A stretch of DNA of 8,515 nucleotides, taken from Candidatus Sericytochromatia bacterium. GTDB lineage: Bacteria > Cyanobacteriota > Sericytochromatia > JACMPN01. Positions within the stretch are counted from its first letter, which is position 1; every line of letters begins with the position of its first letter. Both the position numbers and the translations under genes were made by a program. Below, one piece after another: positions 1 to 6,885 of this stretch. The notes beneath the pieces were generated by a model. The model saw only the letters and a program-made list of their open reading frames with translations. It made no database searches and was not told the DNA's origin. The stretch spans positions 1 through 8,515 of the forward strand of contig JACMPN010000280.1 in the NCBI GenBank assembly GCA_014377495.1, read 5' to 3'.

Positions 1-562
1 AGCAGCCGGCGCGACCCTCGGCTAGGGCGGCGGCGCCGATGTCGCTGGCAAACAGCTGAATCGGTATCCGCTGCATATCGTCGCCAAGGCATTCCAACAG
101 ACAGATCGCCAGCGAATACACCTCCTCACCGGAGGCGCATCCCGGCACCCAGATGCGGATGGCCTGGCCGTCGGCGCGGTCGCCGATGATCCTGGGCAGC
201 ACCGATTGTTGCAGGAATTCAAAGACTTCCGGGTCGCGGAAGAAGCCCGTCACATGGATCAGCAACTCGGCATACAGGGCCTCGACCTCCTCCGGGTGCG
301 CCGCCAGGATCCGGCGGTACTGATCAATGGTCTGCACCCCATGCACGACCATGCGCCGGGTCAGCCGCCGCTCGACGGACTTCGTCTTGTAGGCGCTGAA
401 ATCAATGCCGCAGCGCGACTGCAGCCAGATGAGGAGGTCTTGCATCGCGTCGGCGGCCACCAGCAACTCGGGGCCGTCCGACAGATCATGCGCCTCTTCC
501 GGCAGGGTCATGGCATGTTCCTGGAGAGGGTCCAAGCCCCCGGCGTCATCGCTGAACCCCAT
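1..562 (-). CDS. CheR-type protein-glutamate methyltransferase, partial (C-terminus beyond window)
   Basis: The reverse strand from ATG 560-562 to the window edge encodes about 187 residues. CheR transfers a methyl group from S-adenosylmethionine to glutamates of chemoreceptors or similar sensors in the cytoplasm. Visible signatures are CGIDFSAYK, the arginine-rich VERRLTRRM, ALYAELLIHVTGFFRDPEVF, the SAM-binding loop PGCASGEEVYS and LFASDIG. The start is supported by an in-frame TGA 9 bases upstream and a GAGG four bases before the ATG. It lies 45 bases behind the stop of the large fusion gene with no terminator visible, so the two are probably cotranscribed. By hand count, 97 of 136 aligned residues match the CheR domain of the fusion, without gaps. 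There is no CheB domain in front. Two differences from the fusion copy are Ser for Thr in GCATGEE and Gly for Ser in HVTSFF. Whether the protein ends after CheR or continues into PAS/kinase domains cannot be seen. Confidence 0.92.
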   Translation of the reverse strand, partial: MGFSDDAGGLDPLQEHAMTLPEEAHDLSDGPELLVAADAMQDLLIWLQSRCGIDFSAYKTKSVERRLTRRMVVHGVQTIDQYRRILAAHPEEVEALYAELLIHVTGFFRDPEVFEFLQQSVLPRIIGDRADGQAIRIWVPGCASGEEVYSLAICLLECLGDDMQRIPIQLFASDIGAAALAEGRAGC

Positions 563-607
563 ACAACCTCGTCAACCACAGTCCCAGTCAAGCACCGGAT
601 CGACCCG

Positions 608-3600
608 TCAGGGCCGAGCGGCAACCGCTGTCAGTTTACCAATCAACGCCACGATCGCAGCAACGTCCACCGGCTTTGTCGCGTGGGCACTGAAGCCGGC
701 ACTGAGCGCAGCAGGGGCGGAGGCCGCATGGGCTGACGCCGTCAAAGCAATCGCCGGAGTGTCCCTCCCCTCTCCCTCGGCCAGGGCCCGGATCTGACGG
801 ATCAACGTGTAACCGTCCACGTCGGGCATCGCCAAGTCGCTGATCAGCAGCGTCGGCTGGCTTGCCGTGATGCAGACGAGCGCCTCCTCTGCGGAGTTGG
901 CGGTGACGACGGCGGCGCCATGATGGCGCAGGATTTCGCCAAGTACCGTCAGGGCATCGCGGTCATCGTCGACGATGAGCAATCGCTGGCCCGCCAATGC
1001 CGAAGCCTCCTCCTCAGCGACGTCAAGCGCCGGCAAAGGGGCGACGGTCGGACTGCCTGCGGACTGGACGAGGGGCAGCAGGACCGTGAACGTCGATCCC
1101 TGATTGTGGCCGGGACTGGCCGCCGTGATCGTGCCGCCATGCAGTGCCACGAGATGACGGACGATCGCCAGGCCGATGCCGAGGCCGCCCTGTCGGCGGG
1201 TCATCGCTTCGTCCCCCTGCTTGAAGCGCTCAAACAGATGTGGCATGAACGCAGGGCTGATGCCGATCCCCGTGTCGACAATCCGCAACCGGGCCTGGCC
1301 GTCGCAGATATCCAGAGCTACGCTGACGCTGCCCCCGCTGGGCGTGAACTTCACGGCGTTGGTCAGCAGATTCACGATCACCTGATTGATCCGATCGCCA
1401 TCGCATTCGACTATCCCCACCGCCGGGTCGCTCACCATCTCGATGGTGATGGATTTGGCGTTGGCTGTCAGCCGCAGCGAGTCGACGGCCGTTGAAACGA
1501 TGGCCGTGATACAAACCGGCTTGTGGTCGAGGTGGACCTTGCCTTCGACGATCCGCGACACGTCCAGCAGATCGTCGATCAGCCGGCACTGGGTCCTGGC
1601 GCTGCGATCGATCGCCCCGATCCCGAGGACGACCTTCTCGGGACTCAGACGGCCTTTTTGGAGCAGGTGGGTCCAGCCGAGGATGGTGGTCAGCGGCGAA
1701 CGCAGCTCGTGCGAGAGGGTCGCCAGAAAGTCGTCTTTGGCCCGATTGGCATTTTCCGCCTCGTGCCGGGCCGCCTGTTCATTGGCGAGCAGGGTCGCCC
1801 GCTCCGTCATATCGTTGATGGCCAGGATGATGGTGATCGGCTGATTGTCGTGGGGCCCGATCTGGCGGGCACTGAGCGACAGGGTTTTACGTCCGAGATG
1901 GGGGAAGTCGTGCGCCACCTCGCAGTCATTCACCTCTTTTTGGTTTTGCACGATCGTCTCGAGCAGTTCCCGTAGCCGGGGGGTGTCCCAATGGCCGCCG
2001 CCCGTTTCGTAAATGTAACGGCCCTGCGTGGCTGCCGCATCGACCTGAAATAGCGCATAAAAAGCCTGGTTGGCGGACTTGACCTGCAGCTGCGCATCGA
2101 GGACGACCATGGCGACCTGTACCGTGTCGACGATGGCGGCGGCATAGTCACCGGCCCGTGCGGCAGCGTTGGCACTTTGCTTCAGGTCGTTGATGTCGAT
2201 CAGGGAGAGGACGGCACCGGCGATGATCTGGTCATGCCGGCGGTAGGGGTGGACCTGCAGGCGGAACCAGTTGCCCTGATCGTCCTGCACTTCGACGTCA
2301 CGCGGCACGCCGTCGCTGAGAAAGTCGCTCGTCAGCCGGTCTAGGCCGGGCTCCGAGAATATCGGCTTGAAGTCGCCGATCCGCCGCCCCAGATCCGCCG
2401 GGCCCACATTGAGCACGATTTCGGCCTTGGGCGACATCCGCCGGATGCGACGGTCCAGGTCCAGCATGACGACGGCAATGTCGACACTGCTGATCAGATT
2501 GGTCAGGTCGTCGTTGAGGTCGTTCAGATCGTGGTTGCGAAACTGCAGCTCATCGTTGACCGTATTGAGTTCTTCGTTGGTCGACTGCAATTCCTCCTTG
2601 GCGGTCTCCAGTTCCTCGTTCATGCTCTGGAACTCTTCGTTGGCCGACAGCGCATCCTCGTTGCCGGAAATCAGCTCGTCGTTGATGATCGCATGCTGCT
2701 CGATCACCGCCGACAGATGCTCGCGTGAGGCCAGCAGTTCGAGCCGGAGCTGCTTAAAGCTTTCATTGGAGTCCCCTTCGACCTCGGGCAGCCGGGATTC
2801 CCGTGTTGATACGTCTGGCACCGCAGGCGATTCCCGGAACAGGATCAGGAAATAGTGTTCGACGGCTGGAGGCGGCAACGTCACCGGGATGACATCGATC
2901 CGGACCGGACGCGGGGAGGCATCGCCCTCGGCCGCCAAGCCCACGCGGTGGACAGGCGTGTTTTGCTTTTTGGCCTGATGCAGCGCTGTCCGCACGTCGG
3001 CCAACAACCCGACCCGGACCATGCGCAGCAGGTTCAGGTTGGCCGTACCGGGGGAAAGTTCGAGGTAGGGTCCCGTGCTGCCATAGGTCTCCAGGACGTC
3101 CATGGCATCGTTGACCACGACGCCTGCCGGCGCCAAATTGGCCAACAACGCCCGGTCGGCCGCCTGTTTGAGCGCGGAGAGGCCCCGGGCGGGCTGTCGG
3201 GTCGGCCCGACGGCATGCGGCGTCAGGCGGGCGCTATCGAAGCCGCCAAACGTCACTCGCGTCCGGTTGCGACTGCCGGTCACCCTCCGGGCGAAGACCT
3301 TGGTCGTCGTGTCCACCGGCAAAAAGAGATCGGCAAAGCCTTCCAGGCCTTCGGACCGTCCGAGTTGCAGATACCCGTTCGGGCTCAACGCATAGTGGAA
3401 CGTCGGCACCACCCAATCCTGCAGGTCGCGGCCAAAATAGATCAAGAGATTCCGGCAGCTGATCAGGTCCAACCTGGAAAAAGGCGGATCGTTGGTCACG
3501 TCGTGCTGCACGAACAGGCAGAGGTCCCGGACAAACTGGGTTACCCGGTAACCGCCGGCGACAGGCACGAAGAAGCGCTTCAGGCGGGCGGGGGACACCT

Positions 3601-4798
3601 GAGCGGCGATGCTCTCGGGGTAAATGCCAGCCCGGGCCTCCGCCAGGGCCGCAACGCCGACGTCGGTGGCAAAAATCTGCACGGGCATCTGCGCCACGTC
3701 GTCGCCGAGGCATTCCAGGAGACCGATCGCCAAAGAATAAACCTCTTCGCCGGTGGCGCAGCCCGGCACCCAGATCCGGATGGACTGCCCGTCGGCAAGG
3801 CCTTCGATGATTTTCGGGAATACGGTTTTTTTGAGGACTTCAAAGACCTCCGGATCACGAAAGAAGCTCGTCACATGGATCAGCAGTTCGGCGTACAGCG
3901 CGTCGACCTCTTCCGGGTGTTCGTCCAGGCAGCGCACATACTGCTCGACGGTATCCGCACCCTGGACGACCATCCGCCGGGCCAGCCGCCGTTCGACCGT
4001 ATTGGGCTTGTACGTGGCGAAGTCGATGCCGCAACTTGCCTTCAGCCGTTTGAAGACCTCCTGCAACGCGTCCGGCAGCGGGGCTGCGTCTGACGTGATC
4101 AGGAGTGGCCTGGCCATCTGGATTTTGAGACGCTGACCGATGGTGATCAGGGCGGCACCGATTTTGGCCGGCGGCAGGATCAGATCGGCGACCCCAGTGG
4201 CGATCGCAGTGTCGGGCATGCTCGGGTTCTTGGCGGTATCCGGCTCCTGCACGATGGCGGTGCCGGCTTCCGCCTTGATCGTCTGCAGTCCGATCGTGCC
4301 GTCGCCGTCGCCACCGGAAAGGACGACGCCTATGGCCTGGTTGCCCTGGTCTGCCGCCAGCGACTGAAAAAAGACGTCCACGGGCATGTGTTTGCCGTGG
4401 GTGAGCTTGCGTGGGTTGAGTTGCAGGGTGCCACCCTGGACCATCATCGAGGTATTTTCCGGGATGACGTAGACATGGTCGCAGGCGACCAGCAGCCCGT
4501 CGGTCGCCGTCACGACGGGCATCGACGTGGCCTGGGCCAATATTTCACCCAGCAGGCTGCGCCGCTGTGCGTCCAGGTGCTGGACGATGACGAAGGCCAT
4601 GCCGGGATCTTCGGGAAGACCCTTGAGCAGGGCGATGATCGCTTCCAGGCCGCCGGCCGAAGCACCGATGCCGACGGTCGGAAATGCCAGCCGACCGTCA
4701 GGGTGCGGTTCGCTGCCGTCGCGCCCGGCTGCCGGCTCGGGGACGTTGGCTGAGGCACCTGTAGGCACAGCGGAGTCGCTATCGGTATTGGCAGGCAT
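608..4798 (-). CDS. CheB-CheR-PAS-histidine kinase-receiver hybrid signalling protein
   Basis: This 1396-residue cytoplasmic protein has no membrane segment. Domains in order: CheB methylesterase, about 40-225, with the triad Ser47 (GASAGG), His74 (VQHL) and Asp166 (SGGDGDG); CheR methyltransferase, about 240-505 (VERRLARRM, SAM loop GCATGEEVYS 346-355, FATDV 376-380, ISCRNLLIYF 447-456); a PAS-like module, about 540-660; a heptad coiled coil, 704-766; two PAS domains, about 770-870 and 885-1000; HisKA with phospho-acceptor His1030 (HELRSPL); HATPase with NLLTNAVKF, DTGIGI and GGLGIGLAI; and a C-terminal receiver, about 1271-1388, with Asp1321 as phospho-acceptor, Thr1353 and Lys1375. All expected catalytic residues are present, so each module may be active. 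ATG 4798 is preceded by GAGG at a 7-base spacing. The CheB part lacks its own receiver, as is usual in this fusion family. Family knowledge suggests coupling of methylation state to phosphorelay; the input signal and methylated target are unknown. Confidence 0.96.
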   Translation of the reverse strand: MPANTDSDSAVPTGASANVPEPAAGRDGSEPHPDGRLAFPTVGIGASAGGLEAIIALLKGLPEDPGMAFVIVQHLDAQRRSLLGEILAQATSMPVVTATDGLLVACDHVYVIPENTSMMVQGGTLQLNPRKLTHGKHMPVDVFFQSLAADQGNQAIGVVLSGGDGDGTIGLQTIKAEAGTAIVQEPDTAKNPSMPDTAIATGVADLILPPAKIGAALITIGQRLKIQMARPLLITSDAAPLPDALQEVFKRLKASCGIDFATYKPNTVERRLARRMVVQGADTVEQYVRCLDEHPEEVDALYAELLIHVTSFFRDPEVFEVLKKTVFPKIIEGLADGQSIRIWVPGCATGEEVYSLAIGLLECLGDDVAQMPVQIFATDVGVAALAEARAGIYPESIAAQVSPARLKRFFVPVAGGYRVTQFVRDLCLFVQHDVTNDPPFSRLDLISCRNLLIYFGRDLQDWVVPTFHYALSPNGYLQLGRSEGLEGFADLFLPVDTTTKVFARRVTGSRNRTRVTFGGFDSARLTPHAVGPTRQPARGLSALKQAADRALLANLAPAGVVVNDAMDVLETYGSTGPYLELSPGTANLNLLRMVRVGLLADVRTALHQAKKQNTPVHRVGLAAEGDASPRPVRIDVIPVTLPPPAVEHYFLILFRESPAVPDVSTRESRLPEVEGDSNESFKQLRLELLASREHLSAVIEQHAIINDELISGNEDALSANEEFQSMNEELETAKEELQSTNEELNTVNDELQFRNHDLNDLNDDLTNLISSVDIAVVMLDLDRRIRRMSPKAEIVLNVGPADLGRRIGDFKPIFSEPGLDRLTSDFLSDGVPRDVEVQDDQGNWFRLQVHPYRRHDQIIAGAVLSLIDINDLKQSANAAARAGDYAAAIVDTVQVAMVVLDAQLQVKSANQAFYALFQVDAAATQGRYIYETGGGHWDTPRLRELLETIVQNQKEVNDCEVAHDFPHLGRKTLSLSARQIGPHDNQPITIILAINDMTERATLLANEQAARHEAENANRAKDDFLATLSHELRSPLTTILGWTHLLQKGRLSPEKVVLGIGAIDRSARTQCRLIDDLLDVSRIVEGKVHLDHKPVCITAIVSTAVDSLRLTANAKSITIEMVSDPAVGIVECDGDRINQVIVNLLTNAVKFTPSGGSVSVALDICDGQARLRIVDTGIGISPAFMPHLFERFKQGDEAMTRRQGGLGIGLAIVRHLVALHGGTITAASPGHNQGSTFTVLLPLVQSAGSPTVAPLPALDVAEEEASALAGQRLLIVDDDRDALTVLGEILRHHGAAVVTANSAEEALVCITASQPTLLISDLAMPDVDGYTLIRQIRALAEGEGRDTPAIALTASAHAASAPAALSAGFSAHATKPVDVAAIVALIGKLTAVAARP
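2501..2689 (-). repeat. Nine-heptad coiled-coil segment inside the CheB/CheR hybrid
   Basis: Residues 704-766 of the hybrid are nine consecutive heptads of the form x-x-N-[D/E]-[D/E/H/A]-L-x with no skip: IINDELI, SGNEDAL, SANEEFQ, SMNEELE, TAKEELQ, STNEELN, TVNDELQ, FRNHDLN and DLNDDLT. Asn holds the third place in eight of nine units, and Leu (or Phe/Ala) the sixth. The segment links the CheR/PAS-like half to the PAS-kinase half and probably forms a parallel dimeric signalling helix. It is a protein-level repeat; the underlying DNA is only loosely repetitive. Confidence 0.85.
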
Positions 4799-4856
4799 GA
4801 TGGAACCTCAGGACAACGTTGGATCAATCGGAACAACGGTGGCCCCGGTAGCATAG

Positions 4857-4898
4857 TTCTTTATAAAGAAAGAATTGCCGGAATGAACGAAAGAATTG
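4857..4898 (-). promoter_or_regulatory. AT-rich palindrome and direct repeats, probable operator/promoter of the hybrid gene
   Basis: A perfect 14-bp palindrome, TTCTTTATAAAGAA, occupies 4857-4870. It overlaps the first of two exact copies of GAAAGAATTG (plus-strand reading; 4868-4877 and 4889-4898), whose starts are 21 bp apart, about two helical turns. Read toward the hybrid gene, the palindrome contains TATAAA, a possible -10 element, 60-65 bases before the start codon; no good -35 is visible at standard spacing. The block stands out as AT-rich in GC-rich surroundings. Direct repeats on one DNA face are typical of response-regulator or activator sites. The protein that binds is unknown, and the operator role is inferred. 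Confidence 0.45.
4868..4898. repeat. Direct repeat GAAAGAATTG x2, 21-bp period
   Basis: Two identical 10-mers at 4868-4877 and 4889-4898 are separated by 11 bases. They lie 70-100 bases upstream of the hybrid gene's start codon, within the AT-rich regulatory block. Confidence 0.8.
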
Positions 4899-5095
4899 AC
4901 GAAATCAAAGAAGGATGTCTCGGACGGTCCTGCGACGTCACCGCTTCTTCTGCTAACAAACCCGGTCTATGCACGGGGTGCAGCGCTGGCTGATTCCAGG
5001 TTGGCGTGAGAGCGTTTTTGCCTGCTGACCGTGGCTTCGCGGATGGGTTCTGGGGCAATTAACGCCTCATCGCGGACGGTGTGATCGGCACTGGG

Positions 5096-5131
5096 CTCGG
5101 GATAGATTCCGGCCCGGGCTTCTGCCAGGGC
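5096..5131 (-). pseudogene. CheR relic (12 codons, third copy)
   Basis: The reverse strand encodes ALAEARAGIYPE, identical over 12 residues to positions 384-395 of the hybrid's CheR domain (DNA 3614-3649). The DNA matches at 30 of 36 bases, and all six differences fall at third codon positions and are silent. The flanks drop out of similarity at once. It lies just after the stop codon (5147-5149) of the secreted-protein gene and happens to share that gene's frame. This looks like the residue of a once-functional CheR gene, lost by deletion or displaced by rearrangement. Such a short match could in principle be chance, but the silent-only difference pattern argues against it. Confidence 0.5.
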
Positions 5132-5146
5132 AGGCACGAGTCCGGG

Positions 5147-5893
5147 TCAGCGGGCGACCCGGGCGGAGGCAGCCTTGGACGTGGGCTTCAGGAAACCTTT
5201 GGGGAGCGGCTTGCGGATCGTGGCTTTGGTCCCGGGCGGCAGCAGGACGGCCACACAGTCGATATTCGGCAGGCCCAGATCGCTCTTGACGATGCCCACT
5301 CCCGGGGCAACCCAGTAGGTGCCGACCGCCGTGTAGGCATGATCGTAGGTGCCGATGGCGCCGATCTTCCAGGTGTCGAAGGTCCCGGCCGGCACGGACA
5401 CGGTCTCGCGCACCCGGGTCTCGCCGGCCCAGTCGCCGTCGTCCCAACGATTGCCCGTGGCGAACGGCAGCTTCAGCAGCCGGAACGTCATCTCCTCTGC
5501 TTCTTTGGCGCCGCTGCCCCAGTAGGTGGCCCCGGCAAACGTTACCGCCTCGTCGCTGAGGGTCAGCGTGGGAAAGCGCAGTTTGTTCGAGTAATCGTCG
5601 ATCACCCGCAACTGCAGGGTCGTCGACCGGCCGGACCGCCGGACGCTGTCGATCTTCGCCGACTCCGTGCCGTCATAGTGACGCTCCGGGTCGTCCCGGT
5701 AGACCGAGTCCGTCTGGTAGTTCCAGGTGTGGCCGACGTCCGTGGGGAACACCGTGTCGGTGCGGCCGGTCGCCTGCGAGACCGACTGTGCGCCCACCAT
5801 CGGGGCGGCGACGGGGGCGTTCAGCCCGGTCTGGCTACAGCCCATGCCAATGACGGCGACGAGCGCAATCCCCCACGAACGTGTACGAGCCAT
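5147..5893 (-). CDS. Secreted/lipoprotein-like hypothetical protein
   Basis: The 248-residue product begins MARTRSWGIALVAVIGMGCS, a short signal sequence with a possible lipidated Cys19. The residue at -3 is Gly rather than the usual Leu, so lipidation is uncertain, but export is likely. The mature part reads as a beta-rich globular domain with three features I associate with a widespread family of uncharacterised exported bacterial proteins: FPTDVGHTWNYQTD (49-62), VPAGTFDTWKI (167-177) and YWVAPGVGIVKSD (193-205). The C-terminus turns basic (KPLPKGFLKPTSKAASARVAR has seven Lys/Arg). No enzyme motif is visible and I assign no function. ATG 5893 follows AAAGGG about ten bases upstream on the minus strand, a rather long spacing. 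It is on the same strand as the hybrid gene but 348 bases away, so it is probably a separate unit. Confidence 0.85.
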   Translation of the reverse strand: MARTRSWGIALVAVIGMGCSQTGLNAPVAAPMVGAQSVSQATGRTDTVFPTDVGHTWNYQTDSVYRDDPERHYDGTESAKIDSVRRSGRSTTLQLRVIDDYSNKLRFPTLTLSDEAVTFAGATYWGSGAKEAEEMTFRLLKLPFATGNRWDDGDWAGETRVRETVSVPAGTFDTWKIGAIGTYDHAYTAVGTYWVAPGVGIVKSDLGLPNIDCVAVLLPPGTKATIRKPLPKGFLKPTSKAASARVAR

Positions 5894-6039
5894 CTGGACA
5901 ACACCCTTTCAGAACCGCCTGCGTATGGTTAATAAAAGTTTAACACAAGGCGTTGATTTGCTAAAGGGCAGAACCTCATCTGGCGGTACAATAACCCCGT
6001 CACGGGATTCCCGATCGGGCCGGTGCGCCCATCAAACAG
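5894..6039. promoter_or_regulatory. Upstream region of the secreted-protein gene, possible divergent promoter
   Basis: An AT-rich stretch at about 5926-5960 contains GTTAA-N7-TTAAC (5929-5945), a short perfect inverted repeat. On the minus strand, TTTAGC and TAAACT are 17 bases apart and could act as a weak -35/-10 for the secreted-protein gene; each matches consensus only partly. The remainder, to about 6040, shows no gene. In the peptidase-remnant frame it carries stops at 5941, 5962 and 5992, and no catalytic-cysteine motif was found in any plus frame. Confidence 0.3.
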
Positions 6040-6812
6040 GCCTCGCCACCGTTCATGTGCTGGAATTATCAGCGCACCATCGCCAGCAAGATTCACCCAA
6101 CCAAGGTCTGGGCCGACACAGGGACCGCATCAGCCTAAGTTGGCATGATTCTCCGGCGCGAAGGTAACACCGAGGTCAGTGCCAACAGCCCCTTCGTCCC
6201 TGCCCAACAGGGCTACCTTTCCCAGGCAGATGCCCCCTATAACCCGGGTACCAGCCAGGACAAGCCGGATGCCGACCTTGTGACGGTGGCCAAAAAACAC
6301 CTCGGGTCGATCGCCGATCGGATCATCGGCAAGGAAACGTTTCAGGGACAGGGCGGCAGTATGTCGATGGTGGTGGTCAATGTGACCAGCCTGAAAACGG
6401 CCCTGAAAGAGGATCGCCCTCTCGTGATTGGTTACCCGGTCAATGCGGGCGATTGGGGTGACGGAATCACGGCCCAAAGCGACATCATCCCGGACCTGAC
6501 CCCTGAAAAGGCGAAAGCGACGGGCGGCCATGCCGTGGTGCTGGTCGGATACGAAGACAATCCAGAAGCGCCGGGGGGCGGCTATTTCATCGTCCGCAAC
6601 TCCTGGGGAACCGATTGGGGCAACAAGGGACATTGCCGCATTTCCTACAAAATGACCAGGGAATATGGCGCAGACGCCTATGTCCTGCAGGCCTATGACG
6701 CACCGTTTACCAGTGCCTATGCGGTGACGTTCCCCCCGGCGCCCCGACCAGCGACTCCGGCCGCAGTGAGCCGGACTCCGGTCAGATTTCCATCGTGGCG
6801 CCGAAACCCTAA
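6040..6812 (+). pseudogene. Papain-like (C1A) cysteine peptidase, truncated and interrupted
   Basis: The C-terminal half of a papain-family peptidase is clear: GGHAVVLVGYED with catalytic His (codon 6529-6531), then GGGYFIVRNSWGTDWGNKG with catalytic Asn (6598-6600), then ISYKM. The intact family needs an N-terminal QGxCGSCW-type catalytic Cys, and none is present in any upstream frame. Family-like sequence extends upstream of the first usable Met (6145), as ASPPFMCWNYQRT and WADTGTASA in the same frame, but a TAA at 6136-6138 separates it. Near the end, the frame in use stops looking like coding sequence after the C6 run at 6732-6737. The frame one base earlier has better GC3 (20/24 against 14/24 codons) and gives a Ser/Asp/Gly-rich tail, SDSGRSEPDSG, ending at TAA 6810-6812. 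The gene therefore has a 5' deletion, a nonsense codon and a frameshift. Sequencing error could explain the latter two but not the missing cysteine half. Confidence 0.72.
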
Positions 6813-6839
6813 CCCACGCCGACACCTGCTGCATCACCT

Positions 6840-6880
6840 GATAATGTTGAGGCACCGTAGGCCGGTTACCGAAACGAGGA
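6840..6880 (+). promoter_or_regulatory. Possible promoter, hairpin and ribosome site for the DUF3298-like gene
   Basis: GATAAT at 6840-6845 matches the -10 consensus at five of six positions, but no -35 is seen at 17 bases. An imperfect hairpin (GGCACCG/CGGTTACC) follows at 6851-6870. GAGGA at 6876-6880 sits five bases before the ATG at 6886 and is a good ribosome site. The ribosome site is well supported; the promoter is tentative. Confidence 0.4.
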
Positions 6881-6885
6881 CCCCG

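Larger units (their letters stand above)
4799..5146. other. Intergenic gap upstream of the hybrid signalling gene
   Basis: No intact gene was found in these 348 bases. The part next to the hybrid gene (about 4799-4912) carries its likely ribosome site (GAGG on the minus strand at 4806-4809) and an AT-rich block at about 4857-4912 with a palindrome and a direct repeat. The part near 5096-5131 is a CheR relic. On the minus strand the frame stays open from the stop of the upstream secreted-protein gene to a TAG at 4967-4969, but apart from the relic those codons resemble nothing I recognise. No hairpin with a T-run is evident, so a terminator is not supported. Confidence 0.6.

Noticed and set aside
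2855..4093. A 412-codon open frame on the plus strand opposite the CheR domain, resembling another at 206-736
   Set aside because: It is antisense to the well-supported CheR coding sequence and lacks recognisable motifs. Its similarity to the frame at 206-736 arises only because both lie opposite duplicated CheR DNA.
4970..4982. Small hairpin TGCAC-GGG-GTGCA considered as a terminator
   Set aside because: The stem is only five pairs with no T-run on either side, so it does not support a terminator.
4967..5149. Possible stop-codon readthrough extending the secreted protein by 59 codons through the CheR relic
   Set aside because: The extension resembles nothing beyond the 12-codon relic, and no readthrough or selenocysteine hairpin signal was visible; shared frame is probably chance.
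5081..5932. A 283-codon plus-strand open frame opposite the secreted-protein gene
   Set aside because: Composition is Gly/Arg/Asp-rich shadow sequence with no signal peptide or domain, while the minus-strand frame has a signal sequence and family-like motifs.
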